DNA from: an uncultured Anaerobiospirillum sp.
GTDB taxonomy: Bacteria; Pseudomonadota; Gammaproteobacteria; Enterobacterales; Succinivibrionaceae
DNA length: 62,895 bases
Reading direction: 5' to 3'
Assembly (NCBI GenBank): GCA_944390115.1
Contig: CALXOW010000012.1
Span: 1 to 62,895 of the forward strand
Positions 48,824 through 57,169 of this stretch are shown piece by piece (the stretch's first letter is position 1; each line of letters starts with the position of its first letter). Position numbers and translations under genes: made by a program. Below the pieces are notes generated by a model that worked only from the letters and a program-made list of their open reading frames with translations, was not told where the DNA came from and did no database searches.

Positions 48824-49197
48824 GCGAAAAAAGGTACACGGTTAGGGCCTGGGTCGACTTTTCTTCCTCAAATGGCTTGCTGGTAGCAGCGGCGCTTAGT
48901 GCGGTCTGCACCAGCATCATTTGATCTCCTGGGCGGCTAAAGCGTGAGGGGTGAAAAAAGGTACACCGTCCCCTAAGATCGACCTGACCTGGGCTGCACT
49001 TGGTCTAAAAGCGAAAAAAGGTACACGGTAAGGGCAGGGGTCGACTTTTCTTCCTCAAACGGCTTGCTGGTAGCAGCGGCGCTTAGTGCGGTCTGCGCCA
49101 GCGTCGTTCGGTCTTCTGGGCAGCAAAACCTTGAGGGGTGAAAAAAGGTACACCGCCCCCTAAGGTCGACCTGGCCTGCGCTGCGCTTGGTCTAAAA
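48824..49197. repeat. Two tandem 187-bp repeats with GGTACAC/GTCGAC modules
   Basis: Unit one starts at 48824 and unit two at 49011, about 88 per cent identical. Each contains two copies of the module GGTACAC, 11-13 bases, then GTCGAC or ATCGAC. Further single modules follow at 49207 and 49276, giving six at 48833, 48960, 49020, 49147, 49207 and 49276. No reading frame is conserved. The regular pairing of two hexamer-like words looks like a multi-copy binding site or a short interspersed repeat family. Confidence 0.75.
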
Positions 49198-49433
49198 ACA
49201 CACCAAGGTACACGAAAAAGTTTGAGTCGACTTGGTTACAAAGCCATCACTAAGGGACGACCTCGGCCCAAAATAGGTACACGGTCGGGGCTCAAGTCGA
49301 CATAGCGTTAAAAGGTCGACCCAGTTCGTTTCCAATTATCAGAATTTAAGCGGCGGCTGGGCCGACAGCGCGTGACGCGCTGCTTGGTACGCTGAAAGTA
49401 GGGCAAAGTGCGAGCGGAAGCGCGTTTTAGCGC

Positions 49434-49537
49434 AAACCTGTATACGGGTAGCCCCGCGCCCAGCCGCATAGGGTGGGGCTTAGCGCCCTTTTGGGGGTGC
49501 AGAGACGAAATCTGGCATCATTTTCCCGTATACAGTG
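49434..49537. repeat. GTATAC-bounded inverted-repeat element, copy B
   Basis: Same architecture as copy A, with ends AACCTGTATACGGG and TTTTCCCGTATACAG. The interior has diverged and is GC-rich, but the end-to-end distance is conserved. Confidence 0.6.
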
Positions 49538-49631
49538 GAATAGACTGAGCGTGCCTGATTATTGAATAGTTGGGGCACATAGTCGGGCCGCCTTACGTCC
49601 AAAAAAATGTGCGCTGGTGCACCCTTTTGCT

Positions 49632-49734
49632 AAAATCTGTATACATGTCGCACCAAGAAAGCGCATGGAGCGGCGCTTTGAGAGCGGGGAGAGGCTTAAC
49701 GCTAAATGTTTTGCCATGTCCCCGTATACGGATT
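49632..49734. repeat. GTATAC-bounded inverted-repeat element, copy C, touching the pqiC stop codon
   Basis: Ends are AAAATCTGTATAC and CCCCGTATACGGATT. The right end includes two bases of the pqiC stop codon, so the element sits exactly against the gene and could provide its 3' hairpin. Confidence 0.65.
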
Positions 49735-50317
49735 AGCGCTCGAGCTGATTGAGGTCACGGGCAAAGGCCTGTACCGCTGCGCGGAAGTTCGCCTTGAGCG
49801 CTTGCACTAAGGCGCTGTAACCATCGGCCGTTAGGGCGCTGTTGTGCTCATAGGACTTGCTCATGAGCACAGGCATCAGCGGAGTTTGCCCTTGCTGCGT
49901 CACCGGCGTAAAGGCGGTGATAGGCTTAGGCTGCGCTCTGACCTTAAAGGCCACGGTGACCAGGGCCTGACCGTCGGCTGTGCCTTGGAATTTAGCCACA
50001 TAGACCTCGTAGCTTAGGTCCTTGGGCGCCTTGGCCGTGATGAGCTCGTCGCTCACCAGGAGGCTGAGCTCATCGCTCAGGCTCGTGCTGTAGCGGAAGT
50101 TTTTAGCTGGGCGCAAGGTCACATCCGAGGTCTGCAAGACCACGCCGCCTTGATTTAAGATTGGCGCTAAGCTGAGCATGACCGCGTAATCGTGGAGGTA
50201 AGCCTCCGGCTTGACGTCTTGCGTGAGGGTGTAGCGCTCAAAGTTCACCTCAACTGGGCTCATGCAACCGCCCAAAGCGAAGGCACAAAGGACTAAGGCT
50301 AATTTGCTGTAACGCAT
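49733..50317 (-). CDS. pqiC: Outer membrane lipoprotein PqiC
   Basis: PqiC is the outer-membrane lipoprotein of the PqiABC lipid-transport machine, binding the tip of the PqiB tunnel. The 194-residue product has a lipoprotein signal with lipobox LGGC and Cys18 as the lipidated residue, then the DUF330 (ABC_trans_aux) pattern with FRYSTSLSDELSLLVSDEL. It starts 3 bases after the pqiB stop with a GGAG ribosome site, so the two are tightly coupled. Confidence 0.88.
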   Translation of the reverse strand: MRYSKLALVLCAFALGGCMSPVEVNFERYTLTQDVKPEAYLHDYAVMLSLAPILNQGGVVLQTSDVTLRPAKNFRYSTSLSDELSLLVSDELITAKAPKDLSYEVYVAKFQGTADGQALVTVAFKVRAQPKPITAFTPVTQQGQTPLMPVLMSKSYEHNSALTADGYSALVQALKANFRAAVQAFARDLNQLER

Positions 50318-50320
50318 CTT

Positions 50321-52021
50321 CTACTCCTGCTTGGTGCGCTGAGCACGTGGGATCGGGTCCTCACCCGTCCCAAAAATCAGGCTGGTTGGATCTTGGCCCA
50401 CTTCACTGGCAGCAGGGGCAATGTCTTGGAGCAACTGCTCGATGTTCTTGAGGTTTTGCAAGATGCCCTCGTAAAGCGGCGTGTTCGGGCCATAGCCCTT
50501 GACCGTGTCGTTGAAGTTATCAAAAGCCTCTGCAAGCTTAGCAATGACCTGGGTGCGGTCCATCATCGTGTTGCTGACGGTAAAGGCATCCATGGCAGCC
50601 GTAATCGAGCGCAAGCTCTGTTGTAGATCAGCAGAAAGCCCCGCTAAATCCAACTCGTTGAACTTGGCGATAAAGGCGTCAAGCTGCGTGCGCAGCGACT
50701 GCATTGGAATAAGCGGAATCACGTTGTAGTCACGATAGGCCATGAGCCCATCAGCTCCCATCTTACTGCCGCTTAACGCAATGACGTCCGATCTTAAGGC
50801 GCACTGATGCTTAGGGTCGTGCTTGAGCTCAATCAAGTTATTGCTAAAGAGCATATTGGCTGAGCCCACTTGGGCACACAGACCTTGATCTCTGAGCATA
50901 GTATTGAGCGAGTTCTCAATCATCTCTTGGTTCTCGGTGGTGCGATCGATCGCGATCAACACCGGCAGAACCTGGCGCGTGAAGACCTCACTTTGGTCTT
51001 CAAACCACGGTACCTTGACCACCTCGCCGACCTTAACCCCGCGATACATCACCGCCGCGCCCGGCGCCAGCGCATAAATGGAGTCCTCGAGCATCACCAC
51101 GTACAAAAGCGAGCCTTCAAGCGAGGCTAAGCGCGCATCCTCACGCTTGGTGTAGAGAGTATAGGTGGCGCCATCGGCGACCTCTTGGCTCACCGCTTCA
51201 GCATTGGCCGTAATGAAGTTATCAAAGGAGACGCCGCCCACAATGAGGTTATCTAAGGACTCCGAGTAAAAAGATAAGCCTGAGGTGCTGACGTTGAGCT
51301 CCACACCCGAGCTAATCCAAAAGGCGGTGTTCGGGGTCACCAGCTGAGCATAAGGCTCGCGGATAAAGACGCCGTACTCGATAAGCTGGGTGTCCACATC
51401 CAAATGGGTCTCGGTGATCGCGCCCACCTCAAAGCCACGAAAGGTCACAACATCGCCATTCCCAAGCTTGCGTGAGTCCGAGGACACTAATTTAAGCATC
51501 AAGCCCCGCTCACCGCTGTGGCGTACCGGCGGCTCATCTAAGGCCACAAATTCCTTAGCGTAGCTGCTATTAGAGCCCATATTGAGCTCGATATAGGAGC
51601 CTGACAGCAGAGTATCAAGGCCCGACACCCCGGTGTTTTCGATTCTAGGCTTGACCACCCAGAATTGGGTATCCGAGCGCAAGAGATCGTCCGTGCCCTG
51701 ATCCATTTGCACTGTGAGCTCAATGTGCTGGTAATCAGGCGAGACGGTGACGTCTTTGACAATACCCACATTGACCGAGCGCATCTTGACTAGGGTCTTA
51801 CCCTCTTCAATGCCTTGGGCACTGTTGGTAATAATGGTGATGGTCGGGCCAATATTGAGTTTGCTGGTCCACAGCAAGGAACCCGCGATAATCAAGGCAA
51901 TCAGCGGCACCACCCAAATAAGGGAAAAGCGTCCTGCCTTCACCTGCGTTCCTTGAGCCGGGGCATGATTAGGTTCAGCCTGGGTACTAGGCTTAGATTC
52001 GTGCTGATCACTACTTGCCAT
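50321..52021 (-). CDS. pqiB: PqiB, MCE-domain lipid transport protein
   Basis: PqiB spans the periplasm as a hexameric tube of MCE domains. A single N-terminal membrane segment (FSLIWVVPLIALIIAGSLLW, about residues 32-51) anchors it. Three MCE domains follow: TIITNSAQGIEEGKTLVKMRS, LKLVSSDSRKLGNGDVVTFRG, and YVVMLEDSIYALAPGAAVMYRG. A C-terminal helix with repeated hydrophobics should form the tube end. Length, 566, is close to E. coli PqiB (546). It lies 17 bases after pqiA. Confidence 0.94.
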   Translation of the reverse strand: MASSDQHESKPSTQAEPNHAPAQGTQVKAGRFSLIWVVPLIALIIAGSLLWTSKLNIGPTITIITNSAQGIEEGKTLVKMRSVNVGIVKDVTVSPDYQHIELTVQMDQGTDDLLRSDTQFWVVKPRIENTGVSGLDTLLSGSYIELNMGSNSSYAKEFVALDEPPVRHSGERGLMLKLVSSDSRKLGNGDVVTFRGFEVGAITETHLDVDTQLIEYGVFIREPYAQLVTPNTAFWISSGVELNVSTSGLSFYSESLDNLIVGGVSFDNFITANAEAVSQEVADGATYTLYTKREDARLASLEGSLLYVVMLEDSIYALAPGAAVMYRGVKVGEVVKVPWFEDQSEVFTRQVLPVLIAIDRTTENQEMIENSLNTMLRDQGLCAQVGSANMLFSNNLIELKHDPKHQCALRSDVIALSGSKMGADGLMAYRDYNVIPLIPMQSLRTQLDAFIAKFNELDLAGLSADLQQSLRSITAAMDAFTVSNTMMDRTQVIAKLAEAFDNFNDTVKGYGPNTPLYEGILQNLKNIEQLLQDIAPAASEVGQDPTSLIFGTGEDPIPRAQRTKQE

Positions 52022-52038
52022 GATGTTGTCTCAGTCAG

Positions 52039-53652
52039 TCAATTAGCTAAAGCTTGAAACCGTTGATAGGTGCGCACCAGCGAAGCGGCGGCACACTCCG
52101 CCGGAGCCGCACCCGCCGCCGAGGCAGCCGCATCAGGCGCGGGCGCTGGGGCCCCAACACGCGAGTCCGCCACACGCGCTGAAGGCGCTGCGGCAGCGGC
52201 AGCACGCCCTGAGGCTGGGGCGGGCGCGGCTTTTGTCGCTGGAGCCGCAGGGGCTTGAGGCTTGCGCCGGGCCTTATGGCGCCTCTTGGCGCACAAGCGC
52301 AGATTATCCCAAATTAAGCGCTCGTCGAACTCGTCGGCGGCGAGCATGGTAATGAGGACCACGCCGCAAAAGAACAGGATGGCGATCCCCGGATCGATCG
52401 TGATAATACCGGTGATGCGCACCACGGTCGACATGATGATCACGACGAAGACGTCGATCATCGACCAGCGCCCAATAAAGAGCACTAAATGGTATAGCTT
52501 GTTGAACTTGCTCGGGCACGCCGTCGGGCGCAGGTAGGCGTAGATAAGCAGCGCAATTAAGCACAAGATCTTGATCACCGGGATACAGATCGACGCCACC
52601 AAGATCACTAAGGAGACAAAGTACGAGCCCATGCCCCACAGGGAAATCACACCATCGATGATGTTCGAGCCTAAGTTGCTGCCCAAATAGCCCGTGAACA
52701 TGATGGGATACACGTTGCTCGGCACATACAGGATGAGCGCGGTGATAAGCAGCGCCACCGTCTTTTGACCGCAGTGCCGGGCGCGATTGTCATTGGAGCT
52801 GCCACAACGTGGGCAGCTCTGCGCGCCGTCGTAGAGCGTGGCATGCTCCGCGTTGGTACTGCCGAGCGCTCCGGCACGCGCTTTTTGCTCGGGGCTTGGT
52901 GGGCTTAGGCGCCGATAGACCATGCCACAATGGCGGCACATGATAAGCCCCTGGTCGATACCGCGTACCCCAGTCTTGGCCTCCATCAGCCCGGCGTCCG
53001 TATGACGCAGCACCAGCTCCCAGATGCGATAAGGACTGCCATGGCGATAGCACCAGATCATGAGACCGGCAAAGACCATGGCGGTAAAGAAGCCGACATG
53101 AAAGCTGACCTCCGCTAGACCCACCAGCTTTACCAAGCTGACCAAGACGCCCAAGATAAAGACGTCGACCATAGCAAAGCGATAGCAAAAGGAATAGAGA
53201 TTGGCGACTGTCGGGGTGATCTTGAGGTGTAAAAAGACATGGGCAATGACAATGAGGTGCATGCCCAAAGGAAAGAGGAAGGTAAAGAGCAGGCAAACGT
53301 ATAAAAGCAGGGCCCAGTCGTCTTGGAGGACGTAGAAGATCGACAGGAGCGACATCGACTGGGAGAGGCCCAAGGCCGAGATGCTGAGAAAAGGCAGGGT
53401 CAGCGCGGTAAAGAGCATGATAACCGAGGCGACCGACACTACCGCTAAATCGTAGATCGAGACCTTATAGCCCGAGCGCTGCTGGGTGCGACAACGCGGG
53501 CACACCACCTTAACGCCCTTTTGATAAGGGGGCATCTCAAACACCAGATCGCAGGAGCGACACAGCTGCTTGCTTTTAGTCGTCCCCATCGGCGCTACAC
53601 TGGGCGGCGTCTGACGCCGCAACAGTTTATTTTCAGAGAGCGCTTTGCCCAT
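52039..53652 (-). CDS. pqiA: PqiA inner membrane protein with low-complexity C-terminal tail
   Basis: PqiA is the multi-pass inner-membrane subunit, with two tandem domains each starting with a zinc-ribbon-like Cys cluster. Both are visible: CRSCDLVFEMPPYQKGVKVVC with CPRC, and CRHCGMVYRR with CPRCGSSN. Each is followed by four hydrophobic segments including VPSNVYPIMFTGYLG. At 537 residues it exceeds E. coli PqiA (417). Most of the surplus is an Ala/Pro-rich tail of about 85 residues after the last membrane helix, presumably cytoplasmic. The tail is disordered in appearance. It begins the pqiABC operon. Confidence 0.93.
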   Translation of the reverse strand: MGKALSENKLLRRQTPPSVAPMGTTKSKQLCRSCDLVFEMPPYQKGVKVVCPRCRTQQRSGYKVSIYDLAVVSVASVIMLFTALTLPFLSISALGLSQSMSLLSIFYVLQDDWALLLYVCLLFTFLFPLGMHLIVIAHVFLHLKITPTVANLYSFCYRFAMVDVFILGVLVSLVKLVGLAEVSFHVGFFTAMVFAGLMIWCYRHGSPYRIWELVLRHTDAGLMEAKTGVRGIDQGLIMCRHCGMVYRRLSPPSPEQKARAGALGSTNAEHATLYDGAQSCPRCGSSNDNRARHCGQKTVALLITALILYVPSNVYPIMFTGYLGSNLGSNIIDGVISLWGMGSYFVSLVILVASICIPVIKILCLIALLIYAYLRPTACPSKFNKLYHLVLFIGRWSMIDVFVVIIMSTVVRITGIITIDPGIAILFFCGVVLITMLAADEFDERLIWDNLRLCAKRRHKARRKPQAPAAPATKAAPAPASGRAAAAAAPSARVADSRVGAPAPAPDAAASAAGAAPAECAAASLVRTYQRFQALAN

Positions 53653-53801
53653 ATGTGCCCTAAACCCTAAAACCTAAGCGACGGAGCGGGCGTATAACTC
53701 CAGCGCCCCCTCTCCATCGGCGCAAATGTTCAGACTACTGAGCCGGGCCCGCCCACGCAAGACACAATGGGGCAAAATGTGGGTAAAATCGCACAAAAAT
53801 T

Positions 53802-54329
53802 TTATTTGAAGCCCTCGGCTAAGACCACTTTGTCTTGCGCCAGCGACTTTTGGACATCAATGATGCGCTGATTGGTCGAGCCGCGAAAATCGATATCCAT
53901 GCTGGCCTTGGCTTGCACAAACGGGCCATCTACCAACACGTCCAGCTCCTTTAACAGCTCCATACAGATGTCATCTTGCAGCAGCTTCTCATAGAGGTAG
54001 CCGGTGTAGGACCACAAAGAATAGCCCTCGGCGCGTAAGATGCGGGCCATCACCGCTAAGGCGCGGGCTTGGATAAAGGGTTCACCGCCCGAGAAGGTCA
54101 CGCCGGTCACCAGCGGATTGCGCTTTAACTCGTTATACAGGGCAATGAGCTTGACCTCCATGCCCCCCACTAACGGCTGGGACTGCGGATTATGGCAACC
54201 TTTGCAGCGGAACGGGCAGCCTTGGGTAAAGATAGTGTAGCGAATGCCCGGGCCATCGACGATCGACTCTTCAACGGCGCCGGCAATGCGCAGCGAGGTG
54301 TTTTCTAACAGCTTAAGCTCGGGACTCAT
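53802..54329 (-). CDS. nrdG: Anaerobic ribonucleotide reductase activating protein NrdG
   Basis: NrdG is a radical SAM enzyme that generates the glycyl radical on NrdD. The CX3CX2C cluster motif is CPFRCKGC (Cys38, 42, 45), followed by TFSGGEP, the SAM-binding GGE motif. Length 175 is usual. An AGGAG ribosome site precedes the ATG. It is the third gene after nrdD and the small nrdD-tail gene. In this genome its substrate glycine appears to lie on that small protein. Confidence 0.95.
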   Translation of the reverse strand: MSPELKLLENTSLRIAGAVEESIVDGPGIRYTIFTQGCPFRCKGCHNPQSQPLVGGMEVKLIALYNELKRNPLVTGVTFSGGEPFIQARALAVMARILRAEGYSLWSYTGYLYEKLLQDDICMELLKELDVLVDGPFVQAKASMDIDFRGSTNQRIIDVQKSLAQDKVVLAEGFK

Positions 54330-54509
54330 CTACAGCTCCTAACAGCAAAAACGATGGCCCCATCATACAAAAAAGCACACGCCCGCACTGTTTCGTCGGG
54401 CGCAATTTCGCTATTTTTCTCAAAAAGGAGCTGTCTGCGTGGGAAAAGGCGCAGCTTTCACGAGGCGCTGCCCACAGCCTCTGTTCCTAATTTGGGAGCC
54501 TACAAACAC

Positions 54510-54532
54510 GTGAGGCCCCGAAGGGGCCTCAC
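54510..54532 (-). terminator. Strong hairpin between the NrdD tail gene and nrdG
   Basis: GTGAGGCCCC and GGGGCCTCAC are perfect 10-base arms around GAA, which on minus makes a C(UUCG)G tetraloop. A short T-rich stretch (GTGTTTG) follows. It probably reduces transcription into nrdG. Confidence 0.7.
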
Positions 54533-54574
54533 TTAGGTCAGCTCACAGCTGACGAACCAAGATTAAGCAGCAGC

Positions 54575-54733
54575 TTAGACGTGCATGTGCTTAACACGAT
54601 CGTGCTCTTCAGCACGCTTGGCGTTGTTGAAGCGGTCTAAGGTGCCGACGAGGTAGCCCGTAACGCGACGAATGCGCTCGAACTTAACACCCTCACCGAC
54701 GATACCATTGCGAGCATGTAATCTGGTTACCAT
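54575..54733 (-). CDS. Separate glycyl-radical tail of NrdD (52 aa)
   Basis: This short gene encodes RRVTGYLVGTLDRFNNAKR and EEHDRVKH, which is the C-terminal glycyl-radical segment that in E. coli NrdD is part of the big subunit (RRVCGYLGSPDARPFN, with Gly681 the radical site). Here the equivalent Gly is residue 26 of the 52-residue protein. A GGAG ribosome site lies eight bases before the ATG. The large NrdD gene just upstream stops about 25 residues after its zinc motif and lacks this segment. The class III reductase therefore seems to be split into two chains, with nrdG downstream to activate it. Comparable autonomous radical carriers exist in another system (GrcA/YfiD for pyruvate formate-lyase). 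It could instead be a spare tail, but the large chain has no tail of its own. Confidence 0.8.
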   Translation of the reverse strand: MVTRLHARNGIVGEGVKFERIRRVTGYLVGTLDRFNNAKRAEEHDRVKHMHV

Positions 54734-54904
54734 TTGTTGTCTCCACTATTGCAAGTCCTCACGGCCTTGCGCTAAGTGAGCGCGTCAGCGCTCGATGCAA
54801 AAATCTGATACCCACCCCACTCACCTAGGCGTACTAAGCCTACACAGGTTATGGGGCCTAACCATGCCCCGCCTTACGGGGCTTAAGTTGTGAAAAATCC
54901 TTTG
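54734..54904 (-). other. Structured 170-base linker between the two NrdD parts
   Basis: Four consecutive hairpins fill the gap: GCCCC/GGGGC (54866-54882), TAGGC/GCCTA (54826-54842), GAGCGC-GTCA-GCGCTC (54778-54793) and GCAAG/CTTGC (54751-54770). I looked for group I or group II intron cores and saw none. It may be a translational regulator for the tail gene or the scar of an insertion that split nrdD. Confidence 0.55.
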
Positions 54905-57169
54905 CTAGCCGCGACAGATGCAGTCCACACCTAACTTGCTCAAGCGCTCGATGCTGACGCCCTCGCCGTCCTTACGACCGCACTTCGGGCAAACATCGTT
55001 GATCACGCCGACGTAGCCGCAAACTGGGCAGCGATCGACTGGGTGGTTGATCGAGCCGTAGCCGATACCGCAATCGCGCATGTAGAGAATGACCTTCTCA
55101 AAGGCATCGATGTTCTTGTTGAGGTCACCGTCCATCTCAACATAGGAAATCGCACCGGCATTGCACAGCTCGTGGAATGGGCCCTCTAAGCGAATCTTAT
55201 CGGCGGCCGAAATGTTGTAGTAAACCGGTACGTGAAAGCTATTGGTATAATAAGCGCGATCGGTGATGCCTGGGAGTTCGCCGTAGATCTTGCGATCGAT
55301 CTTAACAAAGCGGCCCGACAAGCCCTCAGCTGGGGTCGAGAACAAGGAGAAGTTAAGACCGGTCTTCTTGGTCTGCGCATCTGTCAGCGCGCGCATGTGG
55401 CGGATAATCTCCAGGCCTAAATTCCAAGCCTGCTCGCTCTCGCCGTGATGCTTGCCTACTAAGGCCACTAAAGCCTCAGCTAAACCAATGAAGCCTACCG
55501 ACAGAGAACCGTTCTTGATGACGTCACGGATCTTATCGTCCCAGTGCAGACGGTAGGAGTCAATCCACACGCCCTGACCCATCAAGAATGGGTAATTATA
55601 AACATGCTTCTCGGCGATAATCTCAAAACGGTCTAATAACTGCTCAAAGACCATATTGACGACGCGATCGAGCGATTCGTAGAACTTGCTGATCGAACCG
55701 TGCGCCTCGATCGCCAGACGTGGCAGGTTAACCGTGGTGAAGGACAAGTTGCCACGACCTGGGATGATCTGCTTGGTCTTATCGTAGTCGTTACCGAAGA
55801 CGCGCGTACGGCAGCCCATAACCGCTACCTCAGTCTCAGGACGGCCTGGGACGTAGTACTGCATGTTAAATGGCGCATCTAAGAACGAGAAGTTAGGGAA
55901 GAGGCGCTTGGCGCTGACCTTACAGGCTAAGCGGAACAGATCGTAGTTTGGATCGCCTTCCTTGGTATTGATGCCATCCTTAACCTTGAACACCTGAACT
56001 GGGAAAATTGGGGTCTCACCACCACCTAAACCAGCGTCAGTTGCTAAGAGCACATTCTTCATGATCATGCGCTGCTCTGGGGTGGTACCAGTGCCGTAGT
56101 TGATTGAGGAGAATGGGACCTGAGCACCAGCACGGCTCTGCATCGAATTTAAGTTGTGGATGACCGCTTCCATCGACTGATAAGTCTCACGATTGGTGAG
56201 CTTATGAGCCTCTGACAGGGTGTAGCTTAAGTTATCTTCTAAGTCTTGGCCTGAGAACTTGGTCGCTAAGATCGTGCGAACTAATGGCGCAATCTCGGCT
56301 TGGGACTCCTCAGCTAAGGCCGAGCCATTCTTCTTATAGATGGCGTCGATAGCCTCCTTTAAGTCCGAGAGATCGACCTCGTCGTCACGCAGCACGATTT
56401 GGATGACCTTGCGTAAGTGCTTGCTGTAGGACTTAACGACATATGGGGCTAAGTCGTACTCAAACATTGGAATCGACTGGCCGCCGTGCATGTCGTTCTG
56501 GTTCGACTGAATGGCGATGCAGCATAAGGCACCCGCCGACTGAATCGACTGCGGCTCACGTAAGAAGCCATGGCCTGTGGAGAAGCCGCGCTGGAACAGA
56601 TCGCTTAAGCTAATCTGGCAGCAGTTGATGGTCAGCAGGTAGAAATCCAGATCGTGGATGTGAATCGTACCGTTGCTGTGAGCAATCGAATGCTCTGGCT
56701 TTAAGACATAGCGCTTAACGAAGTCCTTGGAGCCCTCGGAGCCAAAGCGCAACATCAGGCCCATTGGGGCATTGGCGTCGATGTTGGCATTCTCACGCTT
56801 CAAGTCCATATCGTCGGTGGACTTGGAGGTGAGGTCACGATAGATCTTGGTCAGCTCCGCGTTGTAGGTACGGACATTGGTACGCTGCTGGCGGTACAAG
56901 ATGAAATTCTTGGCCTCGTCCGAGAGATTGTGCTTGATCAGGACGCGCTCAATGAGGTCTTGGATATGCTCGACCGTAGGCGCAGTCTCATCGTGCTCGG
57001 TGATCTTGGTAACGACTTCCGAGGTTAAGCTGTCGACCAGCTTCAGGTCTTGTTCAGAAAGCTCGTCGTCGGGATGTACCGACATTAAAGCCTTCTTAAT
57101 CGCATTAGCAATCTTGATGCGATTGAACGCCACCTTACGGCCGTCACGCTTAACGATATACCTGATCAT
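54905..57169 (-). CDS. nrdD: Anaerobic ribonucleoside-triphosphate reductase NrdD, lacking its radical tail
   Basis: NrdD reduces ribonucleoside triphosphates to deoxyribonucleotides without oxygen. The N-terminal ATP-cone (MIRYIVKRDGRKVAFNRIKI, about residues 1-95) gives allosteric control. The ten-stranded barrel follows with HDLDFYLLTINCCQ, GGGETPIFPVQVFKVK and the NSFHVPVYYNISA stretch. The zinc motif is CPVC at residue 714 and CPKC at 727. The protein then ends after GRKDGEGVSIERLSKLGVDC and three more residues. It has no RRxxGY glycyl-radical motif, which every complete NrdD carries about 15-40 residues after the zinc site. That segment is encoded by the next gene. All 754 codons are clean, so this is a fission and not an obvious frameshift. 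Confidence 0.93.
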   Translation of the reverse strand: MIRYIVKRDGRKVAFNRIKIANAIKKALMSVHPDDELSEQDLKLVDSLTSEVVTKITEHDETAPTVEHIQDLIERVLIKHNLSDEAKNFILYRQQRTNVRTYNAELTKIYRDLTSKSTDDMDLKRENANIDANAPMGLMLRFGSEGSKDFVKRYVLKPEHSIAHSNGTIHIHDLDFYLLTINCCQISLSDLFQRGFSTGHGFLREPQSIQSAGALCCIAIQSNQNDMHGGQSIPMFEYDLAPYVVKSYSKHLRKVIQIVLRDDEVDLSDLKEAIDAIYKKNGSALAEESQAEIAPLVRTILATKFSGQDLEDNLSYTLSEAHKLTNRETYQSMEAVIHNLNSMQSRAGAQVPFSSINYGTGTTPEQRMIMKNVLLATDAGLGGGETPIFPVQVFKVKDGINTKEGDPNYDLFRLACKVSAKRLFPNFSFLDAPFNMQYYVPGRPETEVAVMGCRTRVFGNDYDKTKQIIPGRGNLSFTTVNLPRLAIEAHGSISKFYESLDRVVNMVFEQLLDRFEIIAEKHVYNYPFLMGQGVWIDSYRLHWDDKIRDVIKNGSLSVGFIGLAEALVALVGKHHGESEQAWNLGLEIIRHMRALTDAQTKKTGLNFSLFSTPAEGLSGRFVKIDRKIYGELPGITDRAYYTNSFHVPVYYNISAADKIRLEGPFHELCNAGAISYVEMDGDLNKNIDAFEKVILYMRDCGIGYGSINHPVDRCPVCGYVGVINDVCPKCGRKDGEGVSIERLSKLGVDCICRG

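Noticed and set aside
54734-54904. Group I or group II intron within nrdD
   Set aside because: The gap is short and shows no recognisable catalytic core or domain V, and the tail gene has its own start and ribosome site. Retained only as an alternative to test.
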